From Sporosarcina jeotgali (GTDB lineage Bacteria; Bacillota; Bacilli; Bacillales_A; Planococcaceae), in assembly GCF_033304595.1 (NCBI RefSeq), contig NZ_CP116341.1, positions 2,583,001 through 2,647,000 of the forward strand: a stretch of DNA of 64,000 nt. The letters run 5' to 3'. Positions 40,663-49,659 of this stretch are shown piece by piece (the first letter of the stretch is position 1; each line of letters begins with the position of its first letter). Both the position numbers and the translations under genes were made by a program. The notes below the pieces were generated by a model. The model did not search any database and was not told the DNA's origin. It worked only from the letters and a program-made list of their open reading frames with translations.

Positions 40663-41502
40663 TCAATAAAGCTTGTTAGAAATATTAGTGGAAATTTCAG
40701 TCTGAATTTCCTCTGCTTTTCCTACATCTTTCACGGCCAAACCAGTACACAGCACATCGATTAAAAACAATTGTGCAATTTTCGATACTAATGACCCGCT
40801 ATCCAGCGGGTTTTCTTTCGCAGCTCCGAGGAGAATATGATCTGCATATTGGCTTAGCGGTGATTTCAAATAATTCGTTAACACAACAATAGCAGCACCT
40901 TTTTCTTTCGCGATTTTAACAGAATCCACGATATCTTTAGTCCCGCCAGATATACTGATTGCAATGACCACACTGTTTTCATTCAAGGAAGACGCAAGCA
41001 TCACTTGAAAATGCGGATCGATGACTGCAGTTGCTTGGCGGCCAATCCGCATTAGTCTGCTTTGCATATCGAGCCCTGCAATACCCGATGATCCTACACC
41101 AAAGATAACGATATTATCTTTCTGTTTCATGACTTCTATCGTACGCTGAAGTTCTTTTTCATCAACAAGTCCTGCAGAGTCTTCTACAGCTCGTACCATA
41201 TTCGTTCGAATTTTATCAAGATAGGTCCCTTGCTCTGGAACAGCAGTACCAGCTGAAAGCTCTTGTGCATAGGAATACTTAAAATCTTGAAACCCCTTAT
41301 ATCCAAGCTTCCTGAAAAAACGAAGTACAGTTGCCTCAGCTGCGCCGCTAGCCTCACACAGTTCTGTGAGCGATAGATAGATTACTTGGGTTTCGTTTGC
41401 TGTTAAGTACGTATAAATTTTATGCTCTGACTTTGTAAATTGAGGCTTATACTGTTCCATGAGGACTGAAGGTTTCATCCCTTTTAACGGTCCCGTCTGC
41501 AT
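40663..41502 (-). CDS. RpiR/MurR family regulator of the sialic acid cluster
   Basis: 279 aa. N-terminal RpiR HTH (SEHKIYTYLTANETQVIYLS, ATVLRFFRKLGYKGFQDFK) and C-terminal SIS sugar-phosphate-binding domain (DNIVIFGVGSSGIAGLDM, ISISGGTKDIVDSV). It is the last gene of the nan cluster, 20 nt after nanK, so it is the likely local regulator. ManNAc-6-phosphate or GlcNAc-6-phosphate as inducer is an inference from known RpiR-type NanR proteins. Confidence 0.9.
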   Translation of the reverse strand: MQTGPLKGMKPSVLMEQYKPQFTKSEHKIYTYLTANETQVIYLSLTELCEASGAAEATVLRFFRKLGYKGFQDFKYSYAQELSAGTAVPEQGTYLDKIRTNMVRAVEDSAGLVDEKELQRTIEVMKQKDNIVIFGVGSSGIAGLDMQSRLMRIGRQATAVIDPHFQVMLASSLNENSVVIAISISGGTKDIVDSVKIAKEKGAAIVVLTNYLKSPLSQYADHILLGAAKENPLDSGSLVSKIAQLFLIDVLCTGLAVKDVGKAEEIQTEISTNISNKLY

Positions 41503-41522
41503 TCAAATCCTTCTCCTTTCTC

Positions 41523-42434
41523 TTAATCGTTTTGAACAGAATGGTTGTTCAAAAAGTGACGTACTGCTCCAAGCAGATTGGCATCATTCCCTTTTTCCGC
41601 AAGGGTAACAGTTAAACAGCTTTTGTGATTTGGCATGAGTTTTGAGTCAAGTGACGTTTGAATCGCTTCTAGTAAAAGAGAACCTTGTGCAGAAATCCCT
41701 CCGCCAATCACTACCATGGACGGGTTTAAAATGGTTACCAGTGACGCCAGTCCAGTTGTCAGATCATCCACCCATTTCTCAAACACGATGTTTGCTTCAA
41801 CACTTCCCGAACGTATCATTTCAAAGAAGGCAGGAAGCTCCAACTCTCCAAACTTTTGATGAACAGCAACCGCAAGTGCTGCACTGGATGCATATCTTTC
41901 ATAACACCCCGCTAAATTACAGGTACAAGGCTTTCCACCAGGATACAAGGTCATATGACCGATTTCACCGCCGGAAAAATTAAATCCTCTATATAAAAAT
42001 CCGTTAATAAATAACGCTCCGCCAATTCCAGTCCCAAGTGTCACCGTTAAAAAGTCTGAGACATTCTTTGCGGCTCCTAACCATTGTTCGCCAAGTGCTG
42101 TACAGTTTACATCGTTATCCATCGTTGCTGGTATGCGGAATTTCTCAGTTATTTGCTCACATACATTCATTCCAGAATAGCCAGGTATTGTGTCATTCGC
42201 ATAGATAATCGTTCCGGTCTCCGCGTCTACCTGCCCTGCAGAACTAATCGCAAATCCGCTCAGACTCTCTGCTGCATGCATCTCTTCACAGATCATTACA
42301 ATTTTATTCATAAGATGCGCTCCGCCTTTTTCCGCTTCTGTCGGATACGCTTTAGCATTCGTCAACTGCCCATATTCATCTGAAATTGCAGTTTTGATAG
42401 ATGTGCCGCCAATATCAATCGCACCAATATACAC
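41523..42434 (-). CDS. nanK: N-acetylmannosamine kinase, ROK family
   Basis: 303 aa. ATP-binding AIDIGGTSIKTAI, FLTVTLGTGIGGALFINGFL and the ROK zinc site CTCNLAGCYERYASS. ROK kinases phosphorylate hexoses or N-acetylhexosamines. Placement between a sialic-acid-type SSS transporter and an RpiR regulator, with nanE and nanA upstream, indicates ManNAc as substrate, giving ManNAc-6-phosphate for NanE. The start is GTG, with GGGGGAA 7 nt before it. Confidence 0.88.
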   Translation of the reverse strand: MYIGAIDIGGTSIKTAISDEYGQLTNAKAYPTEAEKGGAHLMNKIVMICEEMHAAESLSGFAISSAGQVDAETGTIIYANDTIPGYSGMNVCEQITEKFRIPATMDNDVNCTALGEQWLGAAKNVSDFLTVTLGTGIGGALFINGFLYRGFNFSGGEIGHMTLYPGGKPCTCNLAGCYERYASSAALAVAVHQKFGELELPAFFEMIRSGSVEANIVFEKWVDDLTTGLASLVTILNPSMVVIGGGISAQGSLLLEAIQTSLDSKLMPNHKSCLTVTLAEKGNDANLLGAVRHFLNNHSVQND

Positions 42435-42482
42435 AGCGATTCCCCCTTATCTGTTCCATTTACTATATCATTTGAAATAGCG

Positions 42483-42514
42483 AAGGACAGCACCAATTAT
42501 GCGGCGCTGTCCTT
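42483..42514 (-). terminator. Hairpin between SSS transporter and nanK
   Basis: AAGGACAGC pairs with GCTGTCCTT; the minus-strand order is transporter stop, hairpin, nanK start. It may act as a partial terminator or RNA-stability element within the operon. Confidence 0.6.
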
Positions 42515-42534
42515 TCCTTTTATTTTTATAACTC

Positions 42535-44028
42535 TTACTTTTGATCGTAATAAGTAAGCCCTGCAGAACTATCCTCTGCCTTACTCTTTTCTTTGAACAG
42601 CAAGCTGAACAAGTAACCGAATACGAGAGAAGAGACGAGGTTAATAAGTGAATACGCCCATAGCGTCGTGTCCGTGAAATAAGAAACATAGATCGCGATA
42701 AGGGACGTCACGATGAAACCAGCAATCGCGCCTTTTGTATTCGCGCGTTTCGTCAACACGCCAAGTGTGAATGTACCACCGATAATACCAAGCACAAGAC
42801 CCATCAGACCATTGAACCATTCATACGCAGAACTAACGTTAGAGTATGCGAGAACAATTGCAAAGATGATTGATAGAATACCTACTATGATGCTGACAGC
42901 TTTAGCTATTTTCGTTCCTTTTTCATCGGTCATATCCGGTCGCAATACTTTTTGAATATCCAATGTCCAACTGGTCGCGACACTGTTCAAACCTGTTGAG
43001 AGCGTCGATTGACCAGCCGCGAACAGACCTGCAATCAGTAATCCTGAGATCCCTGCCGGTAATTCAGTAACGATGAAATTCGCGAAAATGAGATCTTTTG
43101 CACCATCAGGCATCGCGCCGCCCGCTTGCTTGTAAAACACATAGAGAGACGTTCCGATAAAGAAGAACAGGGTTGCGGTACCAAGCGAAAGCACACCGTT
43201 CATGATCGTCATTTTGTTCATCTGCTTCAAATCTGTCGTAGTCAAATAACGCTGTACCATGTCTTGACTTGAAATGTACGAGAACAATGTAGACAAGCCA
43301 GCACCAAGGAAAATGATGAACAAGCTATCATTGAAAATATTCGGGTCAAAAATCACAGCTTCACTAAAGAACTTGTTGTCTTGGACACCGACCTTCATAA
43401 TCTCCGGGAAGCCGCCTTTAACAGAAATTATAAGTACGATAAGAGCAAAAATCCCGCCGCCTATCAAGACAATCCCTTGGATGAAATCTGTCCATAGAAC
43501 GGATTTAATCCCGCCAATTGAAGAGTAAATCGTTGCGATGACACCCATGAATAAAATGATAGCTACTGTATGAATGCCTGTTACCGCTGATAGTGCGAGT
43601 GCAGGCAAGTACATGATGATCGACATACGTCCGACTTGGTAGATGATGAAAAGAGAACTTCCCATAATCCGTAAGCCTTTGCCAAATCGTTTTTCTAAAT
43701 ACTCATACGCTGTATCGATGTTAAGATTGCGATATACCGGCAAGAAGAAGTAGATTGCCACCGGAACTGCGATGAACAATCCAATCTGACCTGCCCAAAG
43801 CTGCCAGTTTCCAAGATATGAATTTCCTGCGAGTGATAAGAATGATATTGGAGAAAGCAGTGTTGCAAATAGACTCACCGATGTGACCCACCACGGTATA
43901 CTTCCATCACCTTTAAAAAACTCTTTGCCTTTCATTTCTTTCTTGGCAACCGCTATCCCGATATACAGAATCAGAAGCAAATACGCAACCAAAATCACGT
44001 AATCGATTACTGCAAATTTTCCATCCAT
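42535..44028 (-). CDS. Sodium:solute symporter, probable sialic acid transporter
   Basis: About 497 aa, 13 membrane segments. SSS-family features: FKGDGSIPWWVTSVSLFATL, SPISFLSLAGNSYLGNW, SSIGGIKSVLWTDFIQG and GLLIAGLFAAGQSTLSTGLN. It imports a solute with Na+. Sialic acid (N-acetylneuraminate) is inferred from its position between nanA and nanK. ATG 44026-44028 is chosen for the GGGGGAAAAGG before it. A cre-like site (44060-44073) lies about 30 nt upstream. Confidence 0.9.
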   Translation of the reverse strand: MDGKFAVIDYVILVAYLLLILYIGIAVAKKEMKGKEFFKGDGSIPWWVTSVSLFATLLSPISFLSLAGNSYLGNWQLWAGQIGLFIAVPVAIYFFLPVYRNLNIDTAYEYLEKRFGKGLRIMGSSLFIIYQVGRMSIIMYLPALALSAVTGIHTVAIILFMGVIATIYSSIGGIKSVLWTDFIQGIVLIGGGIFALIVLIISVKGGFPEIMKVGVQDNKFFSEAVIFDPNIFNDSLFIIFLGAGLSTLFSYISSQDMVQRYLTTTDLKQMNKMTIMNGVLSLGTATLFFFIGTSLYVFYKQAGGAMPDGAKDLIFANFIVTELPAGISGLLIAGLFAAGQSTLSTGLNSVATSWTLDIQKVLRPDMTDEKGTKIAKAVSIIVGILSIIFAIVLAYSNVSSAYEWFNGLMGLVLGIIGGTFTLGVLTKRANTKGAIAGFIVTSLIAIYVSYFTDTTLWAYSLINLVSSLVFGYLFSLLFKEKSKAEDSSAGLTYYDQK

Positions 44029-44059
44029 CCCTTTTCCCCCTATCATCACTTTGTCTATA

Positions 44060-44073
44060 GGTAAGCGCTTACT
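44060..44073. promoter_or_regulatory. Candidate cre (CcpA) site before the transporter gene
   Basis: GGTAAGCGCTTACT matches the palindromic consensus TGTAAGCGCTTACA at 12 of 14 positions. Its location just ahead of the transporter suggests carbon catabolite repression. Confidence 0.6.
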
Positions 44074-44082
44074 TGCAAGCTA

Positions 44083-44104
44083 AAAGACTTCCGCAGAAGT
44101 CTTT
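44083..44104 (-). terminator. Hairpin after nanA
   Basis: AAAGACTTC pairs with GAAGTCTTT around a 4-nt loop, 7 nt after the nanA stop on the minus strand, followed by TAGC rather than a long T-run. Possible internal terminator or processing site. Confidence 0.55.
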
Positions 44105-44110
44105 CGTGCA

Positions 44111-44983
44111 TCACTTAGTTAAGAAAGTTGCTGCAAGGTCTTGTGCCACTTTCACATTGTCTGCGGACAGCTGTTTCATTGGCTTGCGGCAGACTCCCGC
44201 TTCGACACCTTGAGTTTTCAACATTTCTTTGATTGTCTGGTAAAGGCCATTTGCCAAAATTCCTGAAATGAGATCATTTGTTACTTTCTGGATTTCACGC
44301 GCTTCTTCAATTTTCCCTTCTTGTGCAAGTTCAAAGATCGAACGGGCGCGTGCACCATTGACGTTAAACGTACTGCCGATTGCACCATCTACGTTCAAAA
44401 CAGCTGCAGATAATAGCATTTCGTCGAATCCTGAATAGATCAGCTTCTCTGGGTATGCATGACGTAAACGCTCAAGTAAATAGAAATCAGGTGCTGTGAA
44501 TTTAACTCCAATGATTTTCTCATTTTCAAACAGCTCACCGAATTGCTCCAGGCTCATGTTGACGCCAGTTAACGCAGGTATTGAATAGATAATCATCGTA
44601 TTATCGACGCTGTTGATAATCGTATTGTAGTAATCTTTTACTTCTTCGAAATCGAATTTGTAGTAGAAAGGGGTAACGGCAGATAAAGAATCATAGCCAA
44701 GATCTGTCGCATATTTAGCGAGCTCAACAGCTTCATCAATGTTAAGTGCACCGACTTGAGCGATCAGCTTTACTTGGTCCCCGGCTTCGTCCTTGACGAT
44801 TTCAAAGATCCGCTTTTTGTCTTCAGTTGAGATCAAGAAGTTCTCTCCTGTACTTCCGTTGACGTATAATCCGTCCACTTTAGAGACATCGATGTTGTGA
44901 CGTACTAACTGGCGCAACCCTTTTTCGTGAATGTTCCCCTGCTCGTCAAATGCACACATTAGTGCTGTAAAAATACCTTTCAT
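44111..44983 (-). CDS. nanA: N-acetylneuraminate lyase
   Basis: About 290 aa DHDPS/NAL-family aldolase: [33 protein letters not shown] (GSTGE motif), [14 protein letters not shown] (active-site Tyr) and [15 protein letters not shown] (Schiff-base Lys). It splits N-acetylneuraminate to ManNAc and pyruvate. ATG 44981-44983 has GAGGAG upstream; a longer frame upstream overlaps nanE. It follows nanE by 40 nt. Confidence 0.93.
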   Translation of the reverse strand: MKGIFTALMCAFDEQGNIHEKGLRQLVRHNIDVSKVDGLYVNGSTGENFLISTEDKKRIFEIVKDEAGDQVKLIAQVGALNIDEAVELAKYATDLGYDSLSAVTPFYYKFDFEEVKDYYNTIINSVDNTMIIYSIPALTGVNMSLEQFGELFENEKIIGVKFTAPDFYLLERLRHAYPEKLIYSGFDEMLLSAAVLNVDGAIGSTFNVNGARARSIFELAQEGKIEEAREIQKVTNDLISGILANGLYQTIKEMLKTQGVEAGVCRKPMKQLSADNVKVAQDLAATFLTK

Positions 44984-45023
44984 GCGAATCCGCTCCTCTT
45001 TTTCATATAGTGTTGTGCGTCTA

Positions 45024-45710
45024 TTAGTTGTGATGAATAGCTGTTGCAAATTTTTCTGTGATTGTCATAGGTCGTGTAATAGCGCTTCCTACGACCACTG
45101 CATGGGCTCCAAGTTCAATGGCCTGCTTTGCCTTTTCAGGCGTATCAAAGTTCCCCTCAGCAATGACTGGGACGTTCACTTTTTCAACAAGCTGTTTCAC
45201 TAGTTCCAGCGGTTTCACACCATGGGAATAAGGTGTATACCCTGCTAATGTCGGAGCGACAATGTCCGCGCCCGCTTCAGCAGCAAGCACCCCTTCTTCT
45301 AATGTAGACACATCCGCCATAAAGAGCTGTTCAGGATACTTCTGTTTTGCCTGGCTGAGAAGTTCTTTGAACGTCAGATGTCCGGGTCTCATTCGATCCG
45401 TGCCATCCAGCGCGATAATGTCGACACCTTCTTCAGCCAGTGCACTTATTTCTGTGATAGTTGGGGTAATGAAGACCGCCTCGTTCGGATAGTCCTTCTT
45501 AATGATTCCGATAATCGGGAGATTAACTTCTAGTTTAATCGCTTGGATATCTTCTACTGTGTTAGCCCGAATGCCAGCAGCTCCGCCAAGTTTTGCGGCG
45601 AGTGCCATTTTACTCATAATGAATGAACTGTGCAGCGGCTCATCCTCTAATGCCTGGCAAGAGACAATAAGCGAATGTTGTAATTGGTTTAGTAACTCTT
45701 GGCTGTTCAT
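45024..45710 (-). CDS. nanE: N-acetylmannosamine-6-phosphate 2-epimerase
   Basis: 228 aa TIM barrel: [56 protein letters not shown] and [20 protein letters not shown]. It converts ManNAc-6-P to GlcNAc-6-P, feeding amino-sugar catabolism. First gene of the nan cluster; the candidate cre site at 45752-45765 lies about 40 nt upstream of its start. Confidence 0.93.
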   Translation of the reverse strand: MNSQELLNQLQHSLIVSCQALEDEPLHSSFIMSKMALAAKLGGAAGIRANTVEDIQAIKLEVNLPIIGIIKKDYPNEAVFITPTITEISALAEEGVDIIALDGTDRMRPGHLTFKELLSQAKQKYPEQLFMADVSTLEEGVLAAEAGADIVAPTLAGYTPYSHGVKPLELVKQLVEKVNVPVIAEGNFDTPEKAKQAIELGAHAVVVGSAITRPMTITEKFATAIHHN

Positions 45711-45751
45711 AAATAGTCTCCTTGCTGTTTGACGTTGAACGAGAAATAACT

Positions 45752-45765
45752 AGAAAGCGTTTTCA
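45752..45765 (-). promoter_or_regulatory. Candidate cre (CcpA) site before nanE
   Basis: The minus strand reads TGAAAACGCTTTCT, matching the cre consensus TGWAANCGNTNWCA at all but the last base. Its location upstream of the first nan gene suggests catabolite repression of the whole cluster. Confidence 0.7.
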
Positions 45766-45885
45766 ATCTAGTGGCACTATATCATTTATGAAAGTAAACT
45801 GTCAAATATTCATAATTAATGATTATTAAATTGTCATTATGTACATGTGCCGGCCAGTTTGGCAGATTCTGAACAAAACAAAAAA

Positions 45886-45911
45886 GCAATGACTCAACGC
45901 GGAGTCATTGC
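45886..45911 (-). terminator. Terminator of the GerW-like gene
   Basis: GCAATGACTC pairs with GAGTCATTGC; the minus strand continues TTTTTTGTTTTG. Confidence 0.88.
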
Positions 45912-45926
45912 AAGATCGTGTTCTAG

Positions 45927-46274
45927 TCAGTTTTTGCGTGTAAGAAGAAACCCAGCGATTCCGGTAACGATTAACCCAATTGCGGCTAGCTTCCGATAAT
46001 TATTTACTGGTTTGAAGCTGACGTGATCCGGTGTGATTTCATATACACCAACCGGTTTGACAGAAAAACTTCCGCCGGCCCCTTCTCCTCCGCCTCCAAC
46101 AGCATACTTCATCTTAGCGACAGGAATTACTTTGTTTAGTCCTACTTCAACCGGTTCACCGTATATAAGCGATACATCTTTTTGAATCCCAAACTTTTTA
46201 AAGACCGCTTTTATCGGCGTTTCTTCAGAGTTCATGTCCAATTCAGCACGGTTATCGATTTCATTATAATTCAC
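45927..46274 (-). CDS. GerW (YtfJ)-like sporulation protein
   Basis: 115 aa. Core YGEPVEVGLNKVIPVAKMKY, then AVGGGGEGAGGSFSVKPVG, the GerW/YtfJ signature, and a C-terminal membrane segment (KLAAIGLIVTGIAGFLLTR). YtfJ of B. subtilis is a forespore protein needed for normal germination. This member has an added membrane anchor. Probable start GTG with GGGGAAG 4-9 nt upstream. Isolated gene with its own terminator, and evidence that the organism sporulates. Confidence 0.85.
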   Translation of the reverse strand: MNYNEIDNRAELDMNSEETPIKAVFKKFGIQKDVSLIYGEPVEVGLNKVIPVAKMKYAVGGGGEGAGGSFSVKPVGVYEITPDHVSFKPVNNYRKLAAIGLIVTGIAGFLLTRKN

Positions 46275-46381
46275 TTATTCTTCCCCTCATTTCTAAACAG
46301 AGTTTTGTGACGTGTTAGTATACTGTCTGTTACGGAGCGGCATGACACTTAGTTTCACTTCTGCCTTTTTCCACAAAAAAA

Positions 46382-46409
46382 GTCCTCATCTGCAAATTAA
46401 AATGAGGAC
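46382..46409 (-). terminator. Terminator of the HxlR-family gene
   Basis: GTCCTCAT pairs with ATGAGGAC, followed on the minus strand by TTTTTTTGTGG. Confidence 0.85.
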
Positions 46410-46441
46410 GTTAGTTTTGTGAAATTCTCCTGCTTATACAA

Positions 46442-46804
46442 TCAGTTTTCGTTTTTTTCTTCATCACTGGGTTCTAAATTGTTCGCAATATAGGTTTTCC
46501 CCCATTCGTACATCGCATCTAAAATTGGCATAAGCGTTCTTCCTTGTTCAGTTAATGAATACTCCACTTTTGGAGGAACCACTGGATATACTTCGCGATG
46601 GACAATCAAATGGTCTTCCAGTTCCCGTAATTGGTTAACAAGCATCCGCTGCGTAATTCCAGGCATCAGGTTCTTCAATTCCCCAAAACGCTTAGTTCCT
46701 TCTTTTCCTAAATGCCATAGGACTAACATTTTCCACTTTCCTCCGATAATCGACAGCGTTAATTCCTTTTCACAATTAAACTCTTTCTCACCTAACTTCG
46801 GCAC
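46442..46804 (-). CDS. HxlR-family winged-helix regulator
   Basis: 120 aa: [20 protein letters not shown] (the conserved Cys-x-x-x-...GGKWK start), [20 protein letters not shown] (recognition helix), [20 protein letters not shown] (wing). HxlR of B. subtilis activates hxlAB in response to formaldehyde. This gene lies 3.4 kb from hxlAB here and is divergent from a Gfo/Idh/MocA oxidoreductase. An AGTATACT site at 46836-46843 occupies its own upstream region. Shared sites at hxlA and zwf support it as the local HxlR; a quinone- or redox-sensing relative (YodB/HypR-like) remains possible. GTG start. Confidence 0.88.
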   Translation of the reverse strand: MPKLGEKEFNCEKELTLSIIGGKWKMLVLWHLGKEGTKRFGELKNLMPGITQRMLVNQLRELEDHLIVHREVYPVVPPKVEYSLTEQGRTLMPILDAMYEWGKTYIANNLEPSDEEKNEN

Positions 46805-46835
46805 GTTACCCCTCCTGAACCTTATAATTACCTAT

Positions 46836-46903
46836 AGTATACTTTTCGACACTATGTATACTTTAATGTTGTAGTTTTAATTGGAACTTGTACACATTAT
46901 AAT
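46836..46903 (+). promoter_or_regulatory. Predicted HxlR-dependent promoter of the Gfo/Idh/MocA gene
   Basis: AGTATACT (46836-46843), 31 nt, TTTTAA (46875-46880, weak -35), 17 nt, TATAAT (46898-46903). A second half-similar site TGTATACT is at 46855-46862. The spacing equals that of the hxlA and zwf promoters exactly. The weak -35 fits an activator-dependent promoter. The same site could also repress the divergent regulator gene. Confidence 0.6.
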
Positions 46904-46992
46904 GGAACTATCCCCATTCGTAAATTCTGTTGTTTTGAATAGGAATACATGGAATCGGAGGGTTTTTATCAACTAAAAACAGAGGTGACACA

Positions 46993-47979
46993 ATGATTAG
47001 AATTGGTGTAGTCGGAACGAACTGGATCACAGAGAGATTATTGGGCGGAGCTGCACACGTGGAGACACTAAGCGTAACAGCTGTTTACTCCAGAACCAGT
47101 GAACGGGCAGAAGAGTTTGCGGGTAAGCATGGAATTCCCCATCAGTTTACGAATCTCGAAGAAATGGCGGGCAGCGACAAAATTGACGCGGTGTACATCG
47201 CTACCCCGAATTCTTTTCACGCAGAACAAGCTATCCTTTTCTTAAAAAATGGCAAACACGTTTTATGCGAGAAACCGCTCGCAGCCAATTCGAAGGAAGT
47301 CCAGCACATGTTTGAAACGGCGAAGAAACATAACGTTCTTTTAATGGAGGCTATGAAATCCACACTCATGCCAAACTTTAAAGTGATTCAAGACAATCTT
47401 CACAAGATCGGAACCATTCGAAAGTACTTTGCAAGCTTCTGCCAATACTCATCTAGATATGACCAGTACAAGGAAGGGATCGTGTTAAATGCGTTCAATC
47501 CAAAATTTGCAAATGGCGCATTGATGGATCTTGGGGTCTATTGTATTTATCCTTTAATTGCCCTGTTCGGAGAACCTCTTGAAGTGAAAGCGACGGGCAC
47601 ACTTCTAGCATCCGGTGTAGATAGTTCAGGAAGCGTTACATTAAAATACGAAGACAAGGACGCGGTGCTGATGTACTCTAAAGTTTCAAATTCCGCCTTG
47701 CCTTGGGAGATTCAGGGAGAAAAAGGCACTATGCTAATCACAAAAGTTTCATCTCCTGAGCAAGTGGAAATCCAGTATAACGATGGACGTGTTGAAACAC
47801 TTACCGCCGAAATGCCTTATCCATCGATGGCCTACGAATTGCAGGAGTTTGCAGATTTGATTGACCAGGGTAAAACAGAATCGACTGTGAACACTTATTT
47901 CAATTCTTATACGACTATGAAAGTGGCGGATGCCATCCGGAAAGATATCGGTTTGGAATTCCCAAGCGATTTAGATTAA
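46993..47979 (+). CDS. Gfo/Idh/MocA family oxidoreductase
   Basis: 328 aa. N-terminal Rossmann fold RIGVVGTNWITERLLGGA, the family EKP motif CEKPLAANSKEVQ (catalytic Lys region) and DLGVYCIYPL (the His-type active-site position is Tyr here). It would oxidise or reduce a sugar-like substrate with NAD(P). RBS GAGGTGACAC precedes the ATG. It shares a promoter architecture with hxlA and zwf, so it may act in formaldehyde metabolism; the substrate is unknown. Confidence 0.88.
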   Translation: MIRIGVVGTNWITERLLGGAAHVETLSVTAVYSRTSERAEEFAGKHGIPHQFTNLEEMAGSDKIDAVYIATPNSFHAEQAILFLKNGKHVLCEKPLAANSKEVQHMFETAKKHNVLLMEAMKSTLMPNFKVIQDNLHKIGTIRKYFASFCQYSSRYDQYKEGIVLNAFNPKFANGALMDLGVYCIYPLIALFGEPLEVKATGTLLASGVDSSGSVTLKYEDKDAVLMYSKVSNSALPWEIQGEKGTMLITKVSSPEQVEIQYNDGRVETLTAEMPYPSMAYELQEFADLIDQGKTESTVNTYFNSYTTMKVADAIRKDIGLEFPSDLD

Positions 47980-47984
47980 CACAA

Positions 47985-48023
47985 ACAAGGCTTGGGCTAT
48001 GTGTACGCATAGTCCAAGCCTTG
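47985..48023. terminator. Strong bidirectional terminator
   Basis: ACAAGGCTTGGGCTATG pairs with CATAGTCCAAGCCTTGT, between the convergent oxidoreductase and Cof phosphatase genes. Confidence 0.88.
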
Positions 48024-48041
48024 TCATATGAATACTGATCG

Positions 48042-48854
48042 TTAATTGTCATTTGTTACGGGGTTCAATACAAATTGTTCAAGTGCATGAAGCACACCCT
48101 CGTCATTGTTTGTCTTAGTAATGTAATCCGCGACACTTTTTAACGCCTCGACTCCATTCCCCATGACCACTCCTAAACCAGCTGTCATGATGAGCTCGAA
48201 ATCATTATGATTATCGCCAATACCGATTATTTCAGAACGCTCGATTCCAAGTTGCTCAGCTAAGTAGAGCAGCGCCGTTCCCTTATTCGCTTCTGGGTTT
48301 GTAACTTCCAAGTAATGGGGTTTCGATTTCGCGATATGTGCACTTGCACCGAATTCCTGCTGTAACGTGATCTGAAAACGATCTAAATTCATCGGTTCTC
48401 CAATGAACAGCACTTTCGTAAAACCCTTTTCCGATAGGCTGTTTAAATCGTCTATAACAGTATAAGATACGTCGCCTTCTCTCGCGTATCCTTGTATCTC
48501 TTCGTTATCTACAGCTGAGTAGACGATATCGTCTTGATACACTTGAATGTGCACCTGATGCTCATGCGCTAACTCAATAAGCCTCTTAGAAATTGCTTCA
48601 GATACAGGCCGGTCAAACCAAACCTTTTTCTCTTCTGCATCTTTAATGACTGCCCCTTGATACGTAATGAGCGGGACATCCAATTTCAGCTGATCGGCAA
48701 ACTTTTTTGCTGATGGAAACATGCGGCCTGTGGCTAACGTTACGACTACTCCACTTTCAATCACCTGTTGAATCGCAGTGATTGTATTAGGCGTAATCTC
48801 CAATTGATCCGTCAATAACGTTCCATCCAGGTCGATGGCAACTAATTTACACAT
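48042..48854 (-). CDS. Cof-type HAD-IIB phosphatase
   Basis: 270 aa: LVAIDLDGTLLTDQLEITPN (motif I), TLATGRMF (motif II), SKPHYLEVTNPEANKGTALL (Lys of motif III) and IIGIGDNHNDFELIMTAGLG (motif IV), with a C2b cap between. Cof-like enzymes dephosphorylate sugar phosphates, flavin phosphates or pyridoxal phosphate; the substrate is unknown. It lies 40 nt downstream of the cyclase gene on the same strand, likely co-transcribed. Confidence 0.9.
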   Translation of the reverse strand: MCKLVAIDLDGTLLTDQLEITPNTITAIQQVIESGVVVTLATGRMFPSAKKFADQLKLDVPLITYQGAVIKDAEEKKVWFDRPVSEAISKRLIELAHEHQVHIQVYQDDIVYSAVDNEEIQGYAREGDVSYTVIDDLNSLSEKGFTKVLFIGEPMNLDRFQITLQQEFGASAHIAKSKPHYLEVTNPEANKGTALLYLAEQLGIERSEIIGIGDNHNDFELIMTAGLGVVMGNGVEALKSVADYITKTNNDEGVLHALEQFVLNPVTNDN

Positions 48855-48894
48855 AAAACTTCTCCTTTATCTCATGACCGTACTGCTGCTGCGG

Positions 48895-49515
48895 TTATTG
48901 AAGACCTTCAAATAACAATACTCTTGCAGGTGATGCGTCTGTTCCGACTAACTTCAGCGGAGCAGCAACCATGAAATAATCACCTTGCTCGACGTCTTTC
49001 AAACGAAGTCCTTCTATGATAATAATGTCATTTGCAAAAAGGGTTTTGTGCGTCGGGTGTCCTTCTTGGCTTCGTTCAATTCCAAGTGCATCAATTCCGA
49101 TTCCACGCACTCCAATATCAGCAAGGTACTGCGCACCGTCAGCCGCCAAGTAAACAAAATCAAAGTCAAATTCTTCTTCAAAGGAGTTTTTAGTCTTCAA
49201 TAAAACAAAATCGTTCTTCTGAAGGTTAAATCCTTCTAAGTCTGTTTTAGAAATACCAGACTCAACCGTTGTTACATCGATTACTTTACATTGCCCGACA
49301 AGATTCGTTAGCGGAAGTGTTTCAAAGGTATCGCCGTCTACGACCATATGAAGCGGGGCATCAATATGAGTACCTGTGTGGACATCAAGTTCCAAGCGCG
49401 TTTCTGACACGTATCCATTCGTCACCCGTTTCAATTCCGGCTGCTTTTCCGGCTTGTTTTTATAAACCGTCATTCCTTCATAAATCGAACTCGTTACATC
49501 ATACATTTTCATCAC
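48895..49515 (-). CDS. Cyclase family protein (kynurenine formamidase-like)
   Basis: 206 aa. Metal motif DVHTGTHIDAPLHMV (HxGTHxDxPxH) plus IGIDALGIERSQEGHPTHKT, typical of the KynB/cyclase fold that hydrolyses formamides or lactones using Zn or Mn. Whether this member acts on N-formylkynurenine is not shown, and no kyn genes are nearby. Several closely spaced ATG/GTG starts exist (49515, 49512, 49506); the exact one is uncertain. Confidence 0.88.
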   Translation of the reverse strand: MMKMYDVTSSIYEGMTVYKNKPEKQPELKRVTNGYVSETRLELDVHTGTHIDAPLHMVVDGDTFETLPLTNLVGQCKVIDVTTVESGISKTDLEGFNLQKNDFVLLKTKNSFEEEFDFDFVYLAADGAQYLADIGVRGIGIDALGIERSQEGHPTHKTLFANDIIIIEGLRLKDVEQGDYFMVAAPLKLVGTDASPARVLLFEGLQ

Positions 49516-49613
49516 TCATGACCACCATTCTGTATTAGGTTCTCTTTCAACTATACCGTCATCCTTGCATACTCGCCATCTCCCTGTCTACAGGCAGGAC
49601 CTTTTAGGATAAA

Positions 49614-49650
49614 AAAGCCTGAGTCACCAAAATAATTGGGCTCAGGCTTT
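49614..49650 (-). terminator. Terminator of hxlAB
   Basis: AAAGCCTGAG pairs with CTCAGGCTTT; the minus strand continues TTTATCC. It lies 9 nt after the hxlB stop. Confidence 0.85.
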
Positions 49651-49659
49651 TCGACACTT

